Assembly: GCA_905236755.1 (NCBI GenBank)
Contig: CAJOCR010000008.1
Location: 62,001-126,000, forward strand
Direction: 5' to 3'
Source: an uncultured Prevotella sp.
Lineage (GTDB): Bacteria > Bacteroidota > Bacteroidia > Bacteroidales > Bacteroidaceae
Length of the DNA: 64,000 bases
A program made the position numbers and the translations under genes. Position 1 is the first letter of the stretch, and each line of letters begins with the position of its first letter. The notes beneath the pieces are model-generated. The model had not been told where the DNA came from, searched no databases, and saw only the letters and a program-made list of their open reading frames with translations. Positions 27,310 to 37,408 of the stretch are shown here, piece after piece.

Positions 27310-28878
27310 ATGAAAAAGTCATTTATAAATATATGTCTCATTGCCTGTTTCGGACTGGGCATAACAAGTTGCGAAAATCGACTCGACATCGCAAAACACG
27401 GAAACATGGGTAGCCAGGAATCGTTCTATAAAACAGATGAAGAAGCTGATGAAGCGCTGGCATCCGTATATCTTTCTTTCCGCTCACTACACTATAACTG
27501 GTATTTAGTTAAGAACCTTCTATCCGACGACTCATGGTGTGGCGGTGGTTCTCGTGGTGACAACTCAGACTTAGAGAAACTCAACGAATACAACTTCGGT
27601 ACTGACCATGGAAGTATTCAGGGATTATACTCAGGTCTTTACGGACTAATATACAAGGCCTGCCTTGTTACTGACCAGGTAGAACCTAACACAACAGAAA
27701 AGAAACGTTGTGTTGCCGAAGCTAAGTTCTTCCGCGCCTTTGCTCACTTTGAGCTTGCTTCGTTATGGGGAACAGCTCCTGTTGTTGACCATCTTCTCTC
27801 TACCAATGAATATCGCCCAACAAACAGTTCAACAGCTGACCTTTGGGCTTCTGTAGAGAAAGACCTTACAGAAGCTATTGAATCTGGAGTTCTCCCTTCA
27901 AAGACAGATGTCAACGATAACGAGACAGGTATTCGTATAACAAAAGAAACTGCTGAAGCATATCTTGGAAAAGCATATTTGTTCCAAGGAAAATATGAAG
28001 AGGCTGCCAACATGCTTGGTAAGGTTATAAACTCAAAGAAATATGAGCTATACAAGGGCGACTACGATCAGCTTCTTCATGCAGCAAACAATAACTGCTG
28101 CGAATCAATACTTGAAGCTCAAATGCGAGATGATAGCGAACAGGCTACAAACCAGATGACAATGGAATATCTGATGACGGGTTGGCGTTCTGATAAATTA
28201 AGCTATTCAGGACAGGCTGCTAATGATATTGCACAAGGAACCTATGGCTTCTTGAATCCAAGAAAAGACCTATATGATGCCTTTGTTGAAACAGAAGGAG
28301 TAAATGGTTATCGCTTGAATGCTACCCTACGTACATACGATCAGATGACAAGCTATGGCATTACACTCTTGCCTGGAGCTTATCTATATGGAAATGAAGG
28401 TTATTTCTATTGGAAGAGCCGTCCTTTGAAGGCCGACCTTATCATGGATTTCTCAGCCTTCCAGGCTTTCCAATACACAAACCTTCGTGTGATGCGTTAT
28501 GCTGAAGTTCTGCTCATGGCTGCCGAGGCTTATCTTTTATCTAACGACCAGACAAACGCATTAAAGTGCATCAATGAGGTTCGTACCCGTGCAAAACTCA
28601 ACGCCCTTACATCTGTAACCCTTAACGATATAAAGAACGAGAAACGACTTGAACTTTGCAACGAGAGCGTACGCTATCAGGATCTGATACGCTGGGGAGA
28701 TGCCAAGACTATTCTTGCCAACCAAGGTGCAAAGATACCTTCGCTCTCTTCAACTGGTGTTGTATGGCCTGTAGAAAACCAGATGTATGGTTTCAAGGAT
28801 AAGAACACGCTGTTACCAATTCCTTTGAAGGAAACAGAACTCAACAGCAATATCCAGCAGAACAACGGATGGAACTAA
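27310..28878 (+). CDS. SusD-like glycan-binding lipoprotein (xylan PUL)
   Basis: The 522-residue protein has a lipoprotein signal (CFGLGITSCENRLD) and the SusD/RagB layout: an N-terminal TPR-like part (GLYSGLYGLIYKACLVTDQVE, AEAKFFRAFAHFELASLWG) and a C-terminal RagB/SusD domain (LRVMRYAEVLLMAAEAYLLSNDQTNALKCINEVRTRAKL, NEKRLELCNESVRYQDLIRWGD). It caps the SusC barrel at the cell surface and captures oligosaccharides. It is followed by a lipoprotein gene 34 bp downstream and belongs to the same transcript. Confidence 0.94.
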   Translation: MKKSFINICLIACFGLGITSCENRLDIAKHGNMGSQESFYKTDEEADEALASVYLSFRSLHYNWYLVKNLLSDDSWCGGGSRGDNSDLEKLNEYNFGTDHGSIQGLYSGLYGLIYKACLVTDQVEPNTTEKKRCVAEAKFFRAFAHFELASLWGTAPVVDHLLSTNEYRPTNSSTADLWASVEKDLTEAIESGVLPSKTDVNDNETGIRITKETAEAYLGKAYLFQGKYEEAANMLGKVINSKKYELYKGDYDQLLHAANNNCCESILEAQMRDDSEQATNQMTMEYLMTGWRSDKLSYSGQAANDIAQGTYGFLNPRKDLYDAFVETEGVNGYRLNATLRTYDQMTSYGITLLPGAYLYGNEGYFYWKSRPLKADLIMDFSAFQAFQYTNLRVMRYAEVLLMAAEAYLLSNDQTNALKCINEVRTRAKLNALTSVTLNDIKNEKRLELCNESVRYQDLIRWGDAKTILANQGAKIPSLSSTGVVWPVENQMYGFKDKNTLLPIPLKETELNSNIQQNNGWN

Positions 28879-28912
28879 ATAAAGTTTATTAAATCTAAAA
28901 TAATTGATAGCA

Positions 28913-31044
<2,132 letters not shown>

Positions 31045-31074
31045 AGGATAAAAGCTAAAAAATCAGTATTCATT

Positions 31075-33432
31075 ATGAAAGTAAGAACACTATTACTACT
31101 TACAACTGCAGCCATGATGGCTGCAGCTTGTTCACAAACCAAACAAATGGATAAGGAAGAACTCCTTAGCCAAATGAGTATAGAAGACAAAGCACATCTT
31201 GCAATAGGTACAGGAATGGCTGGCCTTGGCAACACCAACAGCCCTACTATCGGAGCTACAAAAAAGCTTGTTCCTGGTGCTGCCGGTACCACCTACCCTC
31301 TTGACTCATTAGGTATTCCGTCTATTGTGCTGAGCGATGGTCCTGCAGGATTACGTATAGACCCCAAGCGCGAGGGTGACAAGAACACGTATTATTGCAC
31401 TCATTTCCCTATTGGCACCTTATTGGCTTCCACCTGGGATCAGCAACTCGTTGAAGAAGTGGGAAAAGCCATTGGTAACGAGGTAAAGGAATATGGTGCT
31501 GATGTGCTGCTTGCTCCTGGTATGAATATTCATCGCAATCCCCTCAACGGACGTAACTTTGAATACTATTCTGAAGACCCTGTTGTTGCCGGTCTTACAG
31601 CTGCAGCCTATGTTAATGGTGTGCAGTCAAATGGAGTTGGAACAAGCGTGAAACATTTCTTTGGAAACAACCAAGAAACAAATCGCATCAACAACGATGC
31701 CCATATCTCTCAACGAGCTATTCGTGAGATTTATCTCAAGCCTTTTGAGATTGCCATCAAGAAGAGTAACCCTTGGACAGTAATGACATCGTATAATCAT
31801 GTAAATGGCAAATATACCTCTGAAGACAAGGAACTCTTACAGACTATTCTACGTGACGAATGGGGATATAAGGGCATGGTGATGACCGACTGGCTTGGAG
31901 GCTTTGATGCTGCTCAGCAAATGAGAGCAGGCAACGATATGCTTCAGCCTGAAAAAGCTGGACAGTTTGAAAGTATTGTAAAAGCACTTTCTGATGGCTC
32001 GTTGAAGATGGAGGATATGGATAGAAATATCGGTCGTATTCTTGATCTCATACAGAAGACACCAAAATGGGCTGGATATAAATACAGCAATAAACCAGAT
32101 CTTAAAGCACATGCCAAGATTACTCGTCAGTCGGCTACAGAAGGTATGGTTCTTCTTGAGAACAAACAAAACACATTGCCTCTTGACAAAAACATCAAGA
32201 ATGTAGGTATCTATGGTTGTACCTCATATCAGTTTATAGCAGGAGGTACTGGCTCTGGAAATGTTAATCATGCTTATGTTGTTTCTCTTCTTGATGGTTT
32301 CAAGAATGCAGGATACAACTATGATGCTGATTTACAGAAGAAATATGAAGATTATATCAAGGTTTCTGCTGAGAAATACGAGGCCGACATGAAAGCTATG
32401 GAGAAGAAAGATCCAGGAAAATACATGCTTGCCAGATTCCTCCCTACTCCTCTTCCTGCAGAGATGACTATTGATGAAGCAAAAATAAAGGCTGATGCCC
32501 AGAAACAAGATGTTGCTGTAATCACCTTCGGTCGTCTGTCTGGCGAGTTTGTTGATCGCTTTACCAACGACTTTGAACTTAGTTCTGCTGAGAAAGACTT
32601 GCTAAACAAAGTGTGTGAAGCTTATCATGCTGTAGGCAAAAAGGTTGTTGTATTGTTGAATATTGGCGGTGTCATCGAGACTGCAAGCTGGAAGAACCAG
32701 CCTGACGCTATTCTCTGTGCTTGGCAGGCAGGACAGGAAGGTGGCAACTCAGTTGTTGACGTGCTTAGCGGAAAGGCCAATCCATCAGGAAAACTCACTA
32801 TGACCTGGCCAGTAAAATATACAGATGTTTACTCGTCAAAGAACTTCCCTGTTGACCAGGCTGCCAATCTAAAGTTTGTTGCCGACGGCAAGGTTCACAG
32901 AGACGTTAAGAATGTTGACTATACCGACTACGAAGAAGACATATATGTTGGCTACCGCTATTTTGACAGCTTTAATGTTCCTGTGAGCTATCCTTTCGGC
33001 TACGGACTTAGCTATACGAACTTTGAATATAGCAACGCCAAGGTTTCTCAGAAAGGTGACGAATATAATGTTTCTGTAGAGATTAAGAACACAGGTAAGA
33101 CAGCTGGTAAGGAAGTAGTAGAACTATATGTGGCTGCACCTAACAGCAAAGAGAACAACAAACCTGTAAAAGAGCTCAAGGCTTATGCTAAGACAGCCCT
33201 TTTGAATGCAGGCGAGAAGGCTGTTGTTACTTTAACCGTCAAGGCTTCTGATCTGGCGTCTTATGATGAAGACAATTCTCAATGGAAGGTTGACGAGGGC
33301 GAATATCAATTCCTTGTTGCAGCCTCATCACGAGACATCAAGGCTACTCTTTCGGCTAAGGTTGAAGGTGCTGTAGAAAAGGTTAACGATGTGCTGAAAC
33401 CAAACGTTAAACTTAATCTGCTTAGAAGATAA
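31075..33432 (+). CDS. GH3 family beta-glycosidase lipoprotein, copy A
   Basis: The 785-residue protein has a lipoprotein signal (MMAAACSQTKQ). It has the GH3 N-terminal barrel (APGMNIHRNPLNGRNFEYYSEDP, KHFFGNNQETNR), with nucleophile Asp272 in GMVMTDWLGG. The GH3 C-terminal domain has ITFGRLSGEFVDR and AWQAGQEGGNSVVDVLSGKANPSGKL. A fibronectin III-like end (VSVEIKNTGKTAGKEVVELYVAAP) completes it. Expected activity is beta-xylosidase or beta-glucosidase on imported oligosaccharides. A second GH3 gene follows after only 5 bp. Confidence 0.93.
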   Translation: MKVRTLLLLTTAAMMAAACSQTKQMDKEELLSQMSIEDKAHLAIGTGMAGLGNTNSPTIGATKKLVPGAAGTTYPLDSLGIPSIVLSDGPAGLRIDPKREGDKNTYYCTHFPIGTLLASTWDQQLVEEVGKAIGNEVKEYGADVLLAPGMNIHRNPLNGRNFEYYSEDPVVAGLTAAAYVNGVQSNGVGTSVKHFFGNNQETNRINNDAHISQRAIREIYLKPFEIAIKKSNPWTVMTSYNHVNGKYTSEDKELLQTILRDEWGYKGMVMTDWLGGFDAAQQMRAGNDMLQPEKAGQFESIVKALSDGSLKMEDMDRNIGRILDLIQKTPKWAGYKYSNKPDLKAHAKITRQSATEGMVLLENKQNTLPLDKNIKNVGIYGCTSYQFIAGGTGSGNVNHAYVVSLLDGFKNAGYNYDADLQKKYEDYIKVSAEKYEADMKAMEKKDPGKYMLARFLPTPLPAEMTIDEAKIKADAQKQDVAVITFGRLSGEFVDRFTNDFELSSAEKDLLNKVCEAYHAVGKKVVVLLNIGGVIETASWKNQPDAILCAWQAGQEGGNSVVDVLSGKANPSGKLTMTWPVKYTDVYSSKNFPVDQAANLKFVADGKVHRDVKNVDYTDYEEDIYVGYRYFDSFNVPVSYPFGYGLSYTNFEYSNAKVSQKGDEYNVSVEIKNTGKTAGKEVVELYVAAPNSKENNKPVKELKAYAKTALLNAGEKAVVTLTVKASDLASYDEDNSQWKVDEGEYQFLVAASSRDIKATLSAKVEGAVEKVNDVLKPNVKLNLLRR

Positions 33433-33437
33433 GTATT

Positions 33438-35774
33438 ATGAAACTTAAAACAATAAAAATTACTTTTGTTGCTGTAGCCGCTTTGTTCGGCTACAGCAAT
33501 AATGCATCTGCACAAACACAACTACGTGCAGACAATATAGACGAGGTTATCAAGGAAATGACACTCGAAGAAAAATGCCACCTGGTACTTGGCTGTGGTA
33601 TGCATTTCAACGATGATGCCAAGTTTCCAGGAACAGCAGGAAGCAGTTACGCTATTCCTCGTTTAGGTATTCCGTCGATTTATTGTGCCGACTCTCAACA
33701 GGGACTTCGCATGAGTGCATCACGAGCATGGGACCACCGCGACTACTACCCTACTGACTTTGTTGCTTCTATGACTCTTGCGGCTACATGGGATCGTGAA
33801 GCAGCCTTTGCTGTGGGACAAGGCATAGGTAACGAGGTTAAGGAGTTTGGTCTTGACTGGATTCTTGCTCCATCTATGAATCTCATACGAAACGTACTTT
33901 GCGGACGCAACCACGAATACTATTCTGAAGACCCTTACCTTTCAGGAACTATTGCTGCTGGATACGTTAATGGTGTGCAGAGCGAGGGAACAGCAGCCTG
34001 TCCAAAGCATTTTGTTGCCAACAATCAGGAAACAAATCGCAACAATAATGTTTCGCGTATCAGTCAACGTGCTCTTCGTGAACTTTATCTTAAAGCTTTC
34101 GAGATTTGTGTCAAGGAAAGCAACCCTTGGACAATCATGACTTCATACAATAAGCTTAACGGCCCTTATACTGTTGAAGACTACGACCTTCTTACTACTA
34201 TTGTAAGAAACGAATGGGGCTGGAAGGGTATGTTTGTTTCTGACTGGAACGCTGGAAAAGATGCTGTTCTTGCCATGAAAGCAGGAAACGAAATGTTGCA
34301 GCCTGGACAAGACAAGCAATATCAGGCTATTCTTGATGCTGTGAAGAGCGGAAAACTCTCTCTTGACATTCTTAACAAGAATGTGAAACGTATTCTTGAA
34401 CTCGTGGTTCGCTCGCATAACTTCAAAGGCTACAACTATAGCAACGAGCCTAATCTAAAGGCTCATGCCAAGACTGTTCGCGAAGTGGGAGCCGACGGTA
34501 TTGTGCTTTTGAAGAACTCTTCTGTTTTGCCTTTAACTGGCAAGAATGTAGCTCTCTTTGGCAACACAAGTTACGACATAATCTCTGGCGGTAGTGGCTT
34601 TGGCGGTACATCTGTAGGCCATTATACCGTTTCTCTTGTTGAGGGTATGAGAAATGCTGGTTTCAACGTAAACAAACAACTACTTAACAAGTACAAAAGA
34701 CATATTGACGAAGGTTACAAAAAGCTGAATCCAAATGGTAAGCCAGCCTTCTCTATCACTCCACCTGCCCGTCCTGAAGAACTGTCGCTTACAGCCGAGG
34801 ACCTTGCTCAAGCTGTTGCTGCTACAGATGTGGCTATAATTACATTAGGTCGTAAATCGGGCGAGGCTGCCGATCGTCCAAAAGCAGAATTCTATCTTAC
34901 CGATGGCGAGAAGGCTATGATAAAGGCTGTTTCTGAGGTTTACCACAAGGCAGGAAAGAAGGTTGTTGTCTTGCTCGACATCTGCAGCCCAATAGATGTT
35001 GCCAGCTGGCAGAACCTGGTTGACGGTCTTGTTTGTACTTGGCAAGGTGGTCAGGAAATGGGCGATGCTGTTGCCGACGTGCTTTCAGGAAAGGTAAATC
35101 CTTCAGGAAAGCTGCCTATGACCTTCCAGATAAACTATGGCGATGCTTATGCCGACAAAAATTTCCCTGCTGAAGTGAGCAAAGACATGCTTGGAAGTAT
35201 GTTTATGTGGGGCTACGGACAGAAAGAGATGAAGCCTCGTGAGCCACAGAAAGACATAGACTTCACCAATTACGAAGAGGATATTTACGTGGGCTATCGT
35301 TATTTCGACAGCTTTGGCAAACCTGTTGCTTATCCTTTTGGTTACGGACTTTCTTACACTACTTTTGCCTATAACGACCTTAAGGTTACTCAAAAGAACG
35401 ATAGTTACGAAGTATCGGTAACAATAAAAAATACAGGCGACAAGGCTGGACGAAATGTTGTTGAGCTTTATGTGGCTGCGCCTAACAGCAAGAAAGCCAA
35501 CAAGCCTGCTAAGGAACTTCGCAACTACACAAAGACAAAACTGCTTCAGCCTGGCGAAAGCCAAACCGTTAGCATGACTGTCAAGACATCAGATCTTGCA
35601 AGCTTCAACGAACAGAAGAGTTCTTGGATTACCGATGCAGGAAACTACAGATTCCTAATCTGTTCGTCGTCGGCTGATGTAGAGGCGTCACAAAGCGTAA
35701 AGGTAAAGGCTTGGAAACAGAGAGTTTACAACGTTCTAAAACCTCAGACAAAACTGAATCTACTTCATAGATAA
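33438..35774 (+). CDS. GH3 family beta-glycosidase, copy B
   Basis: The 778-residue protein has a cleavable signal peptide (GYSNNASAQ) instead of a lipobox, so it is soluble in the periplasm where copy A is lipid-anchored. It has nucleophile Asp269 in GMFVSDWNAG, the same order of barrel, GH3_C and FnIII-like domains, and shared phrases such as NYEEDIYVGYRYFDSFG and NVVELYVAAPNSKKANKP. It arose from the same ancestor as copy A. Different anchoring and active-site loops (CADSQQG where copy A has LSDGPAG) suggest different substrates. A strong terminator follows. Confidence 0.93.
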   Translation: MKLKTIKITFVAVAALFGYSNNASAQTQLRADNIDEVIKEMTLEEKCHLVLGCGMHFNDDAKFPGTAGSSYAIPRLGIPSIYCADSQQGLRMSASRAWDHRDYYPTDFVASMTLAATWDREAAFAVGQGIGNEVKEFGLDWILAPSMNLIRNVLCGRNHEYYSEDPYLSGTIAAGYVNGVQSEGTAACPKHFVANNQETNRNNNVSRISQRALRELYLKAFEICVKESNPWTIMTSYNKLNGPYTVEDYDLLTTIVRNEWGWKGMFVSDWNAGKDAVLAMKAGNEMLQPGQDKQYQAILDAVKSGKLSLDILNKNVKRILELVVRSHNFKGYNYSNEPNLKAHAKTVREVGADGIVLLKNSSVLPLTGKNVALFGNTSYDIISGGSGFGGTSVGHYTVSLVEGMRNAGFNVNKQLLNKYKRHIDEGYKKLNPNGKPAFSITPPARPEELSLTAEDLAQAVAATDVAIITLGRKSGEAADRPKAEFYLTDGEKAMIKAVSEVYHKAGKKVVVLLDICSPIDVASWQNLVDGLVCTWQGGQEMGDAVADVLSGKVNPSGKLPMTFQINYGDAYADKNFPAEVSKDMLGSMFMWGYGQKEMKPREPQKDIDFTNYEEDIYVGYRYFDSFGKPVAYPFGYGLSYTTFAYNDLKVTQKNDSYEVSVTIKNTGDKAGRNVVELYVAAPNSKKANKPAKELRNYTKTKLLQPGESQTVSMTVKTSDLASFNEQKSSWITDAGNYRFLICSSSADVEASQSVKVKAWKQRVYNVLKPQTKLNLLHR

Positions 35775-35795
35775 GCCAACTTTTTTGTAATAATC

Positions 35796-35840
35796 AAGCA
35801 CTATAACAATACCTTTAATGGGAAGTTATAGTGCTTTTTT
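35796..35840 (+). terminator. Intrinsic terminator at the end of the xylan PUL main operon
   Basis: AGCACTATAAC (35797-35807) and GTTATAGTGCT (35825-35835) are perfect inverse copies, followed by a run of T. It should end the susC-to-GH3 transcript. Confidence 0.88.
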
Positions 35841-35892
35841 CGTCTTTGGTTCTGTTTTTGTTAAAATTTATTGTCTGCATAAAAACTTTTCA

Positions 35893-35900
35893 TATATTTG
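35893..35900 (+). promoter_or_regulatory. Promoter -7 box of the small lipoprotein gene
   Basis: TATATTTG matches TAnnTTTG. ATTG at 35870-35873 lies 19 bp upstream as a near -33 element. Confidence 0.5.
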
Positions 35901-35946
35901 TACTTGAATTATTAAAACTATAATCCATCATTAAAAATATATGCGT

Positions 35947-36369
35947 ATGAAAAAGGCATTTCTTTTTGTTGTGACCTGTGGCATCTTGATTTTTGCCTCA
36001 TGTGATTCTGGCGTTAAGAACAGCGTGAAAACCAGAAAATACAAGTCTTTGCACGAAGAGGCTGTTGCGTTGGCGCTTCCTGACTCTGAAGTAGCATCTT
36101 TCCCTGAAAAATATAAGGCCCAAAGAGCTGCCAGCGTTATATTAACTGAGTATGTAGAGCAAAAAGACAGTTCTTTTTACCTAACCATTTCAAGAGAAGA
36201 CGCTAAAGAGCTCGGAGTTGACGGCGACCTGTACGACAACGTTGTAAAAGACCTCGACAACACCAACAATGCCATCAAAGAAATGAATAAGAAAGGTCAA
36301 AAAATTGATTTGCCTGATTTGGAGGAAATAAAAAAAGCTGCCAGAGGAAAAAGAGGGGCAACAAAATAA
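35947..36369 (+). CDS. Small lipoprotein of unknown function
   Basis: The product has 140 residues from the ATG at 35947; an ATG two codons earlier (35941) is equally possible. It has a lipoprotein signal (CGILIFASCDSGVKN). The mature part is charged and helical (KYKSLHEEAVALALPDSEVASFPEKYKAQRAASVIL), ends Lys/Arg-rich (KKAARGKRGATK) and matches no family I know. It has its own promoter and sits between the terminator of the xylan operon and an 11-bp array, so a link with the PUL is not shown. Confidence 0.6.
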   Translation: MKKAFLFVVTCGILIFASCDSGVKNSVKTRKYKSLHEEAVALALPDSEVASFPEKYKAQRAASVILTEYVEQKDSSFYLTISREDAKELGVDGDLYDNVVKDLDNTNNAIKEMNKKGQKIDLPDLEEIKKAARGKRGATK

Positions 36370-36385
36370 AAATATAGAAATTTCA

Positions 36386-36428
36386 TCCTAAACGAATCCT
36401 AAGAGCATCCTAAAGGAATCTCGAAGGG
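36386..36428. repeat. 11-bp-period array of TCCTAAACGAA-type units
   Basis: Units start at 36386 (TCCTAAACGAA), 36397 (TCCTAAGAGCA), 36408 (TCCTAAAGGAA) and, degenerate, 36419. The first 29 bp are identical to 52098-52126. The array lies just after the small lipoprotein gene. Confidence 0.75.
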
Positions 36429-36435
36429 TTCAAGA

Positions 36436-36470
36436 AAACTTATGCCATTGAAAAATGGCGACACAAGTTT
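36436..36470. other. Two-tier hairpin with a GAAA loop
   Basis: GCCATT (36444-36449) pairs with AATGGC (36454-36459) around a GAAA tetraloop. An outer pair AAACTT/AAGTTT (36436-36441, 36465-36470) extends it past a small internal loop. A short TTTT follows. It may be a terminator for the small lipoprotein gene or an RNA structure. Confidence 0.35.
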
Positions 36471-36532
36471 TGTTCCTATGTTTCGTAATTCTTTAGCGAT
36501 TGCCTCACTCTGTTTATTTTTTGACCAAATAT

Positions 36533-36563
36533 TTTGGAATTACAAATAAATGTTCTATCTTCG
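36533..36563 (+). promoter_or_regulatory. -33/-7 promoter of the orphan gene pair
   Basis: TTTG at 36533-36536 and TATCTTCG at 36556-36563 are 19 bp apart; the -7 box has one mismatch. It supports the start at 36582 and excludes the longer frame from 36534. Confidence 0.55.
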
Positions 36564-36581
36564 CAACAGAAAGGATTAGTT

Positions 36582-36731
36582 ATGGAAAAAAAATATAAAA
36601 CCAAAGAGGAGTTAATAGCAGCTTTCAAACATGCTGTTGGAGCCAAAGACGCTTTTGAATCTTTGGTTAAGGGAAAAATGTCTAAAGCTGATTTTGAAAA
36701 ACAAGGATATAGACTTGCAGAAATTGATTAA
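36582..36731 (+). CDS. Small 49-residue protein, first gene of an AT-rich pair
   Basis: The protein begins MEKKYKTKEELIAAFKHAVGAKDAF and is highly charged and helical, without signal or membrane segment. The end is MSKADFEKQGYRLAEID. Its stop lies 2 bp before the next start, so the two are translated together. Small helical partners of this kind often accompany a second protein as antitoxin or accessory subunit, but I do not recognise the family. Confidence 0.55.
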   Translation: MEKKYKTKEELIAAFKHAVGAKDAFESLVKGKMSKADFEKQGYRLAEID

Positions 36732-36733
36732 TT

Positions 36734-37243
36734 ATGAAGCTCCATCTTTCTCTGACAAATATAAATTGCAAGTCACCTTATCAAGTTTCTCTCACTGACG
36801 GAAACTCTTTTTATTTTATCACAGAAGAAGGAAATGAATATGAAATAGGATTCATTAAAGATGATATGTTTGGATTAAGTGACGCATATCAATTTTTTAT
36901 TGTTCCCAAAGGCGAAGCTAATACCATCAAGGACGAAAAAATTCAACTCACGATTGTAGCTGTTATAGAAGAATTCTTTAGAACAAAAGAAGTTCTTTTA
37001 GACTATATTTGTGATACTAATGATGGCAGACAGGCCACAAGAAGTAGATTATTTTCTCATTGGTTTAGTCAATTCCCGAACAGAAAGTTATATACCCTTA
37101 GAACACTTACACTATATTATGAGAATATAGCTTTTTATGCTTCTGTTATAATTAGAAACGATAATCCAAAATATGAAGAATGCCTTTCTGCAATAGATAA
37201 TTTTGAATCTGAGATTAGAGGAAAACTTGACGAAACCATATAA
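36734..37243 (+). CDS. Uncharacterised cytosolic protein, possibly DUF6169-like
   Basis: The 169-residue protein has no signal peptide. It starts with beta-rich sequence (SPYQVSLTDGNSFYFITEEGNEYEIGFIKDD) and continues helical (IVAVIEEFFRTKEVLLDYICDTNDGRQATRSRLFSHWF). The N-terminal pattern (a YxF strand, then a G-x-Y-x-x-x-F strand) and the DxxDxRQxxRxRLFxxWF block resemble the DUF6169 family of Bacteroidota, from memory and with low certainty. The function is unknown. The pair is clearly more AT-rich than the glycan-degradation genes around it, which suggests separate acquisition. Confidence 0.6.
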   Translation: MKLHLSLTNINCKSPYQVSLTDGNSFYFITEEGNEYEIGFIKDDMFGLSDAYQFFIVPKGEANTIKDEKIQLTIVAVIEEFFRTKEVLLDYICDTNDGRQATRSRLFSHWFSQFPNRKLYTLRTLTLYYENIAFYASVIIRNDNPKYEECLSAIDNFESEIRGKLDETI

Positions 37244-37355
37244 GAACAACTTCATCAAGCCTTCTATAGTCTTTCCAACTCCACCCAACCTCCCACTTCA
37301 TAAGGAAAAGAAGAAGAATTCCACATTACGCATTTCACATTACACATTTTTTTTA

Positions 37356-37363
37356 TATCTTTG
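37356..37363 (+). promoter_or_regulatory. Promoter -7 box of the GH115 gene
   Basis: TATCTTTG matches TAnnTTTG, 45 bp before the ATG at 37409. GH115 is thus its own transcription unit. No TTTGAAC operator was seen here. Confidence 0.55.
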
Positions 37364-37408
37364 TGGCAAATATCTAACTCTGTAAAAACTATAGCTAAAA
37401 ACAAAGAC

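Noticed and set aside
28904..28912. TTG start for the lipoprotein after susD
   Set aside because: It only adds three residues before a good ATG with a standard lipoprotein signal.
37315..37355. Short CACATTA/CACATT echoes before GH115 as an operator
   Set aside because: They are low-complexity AT-rich echoes with irregular spacing and no match to the TTTGAAC sites.
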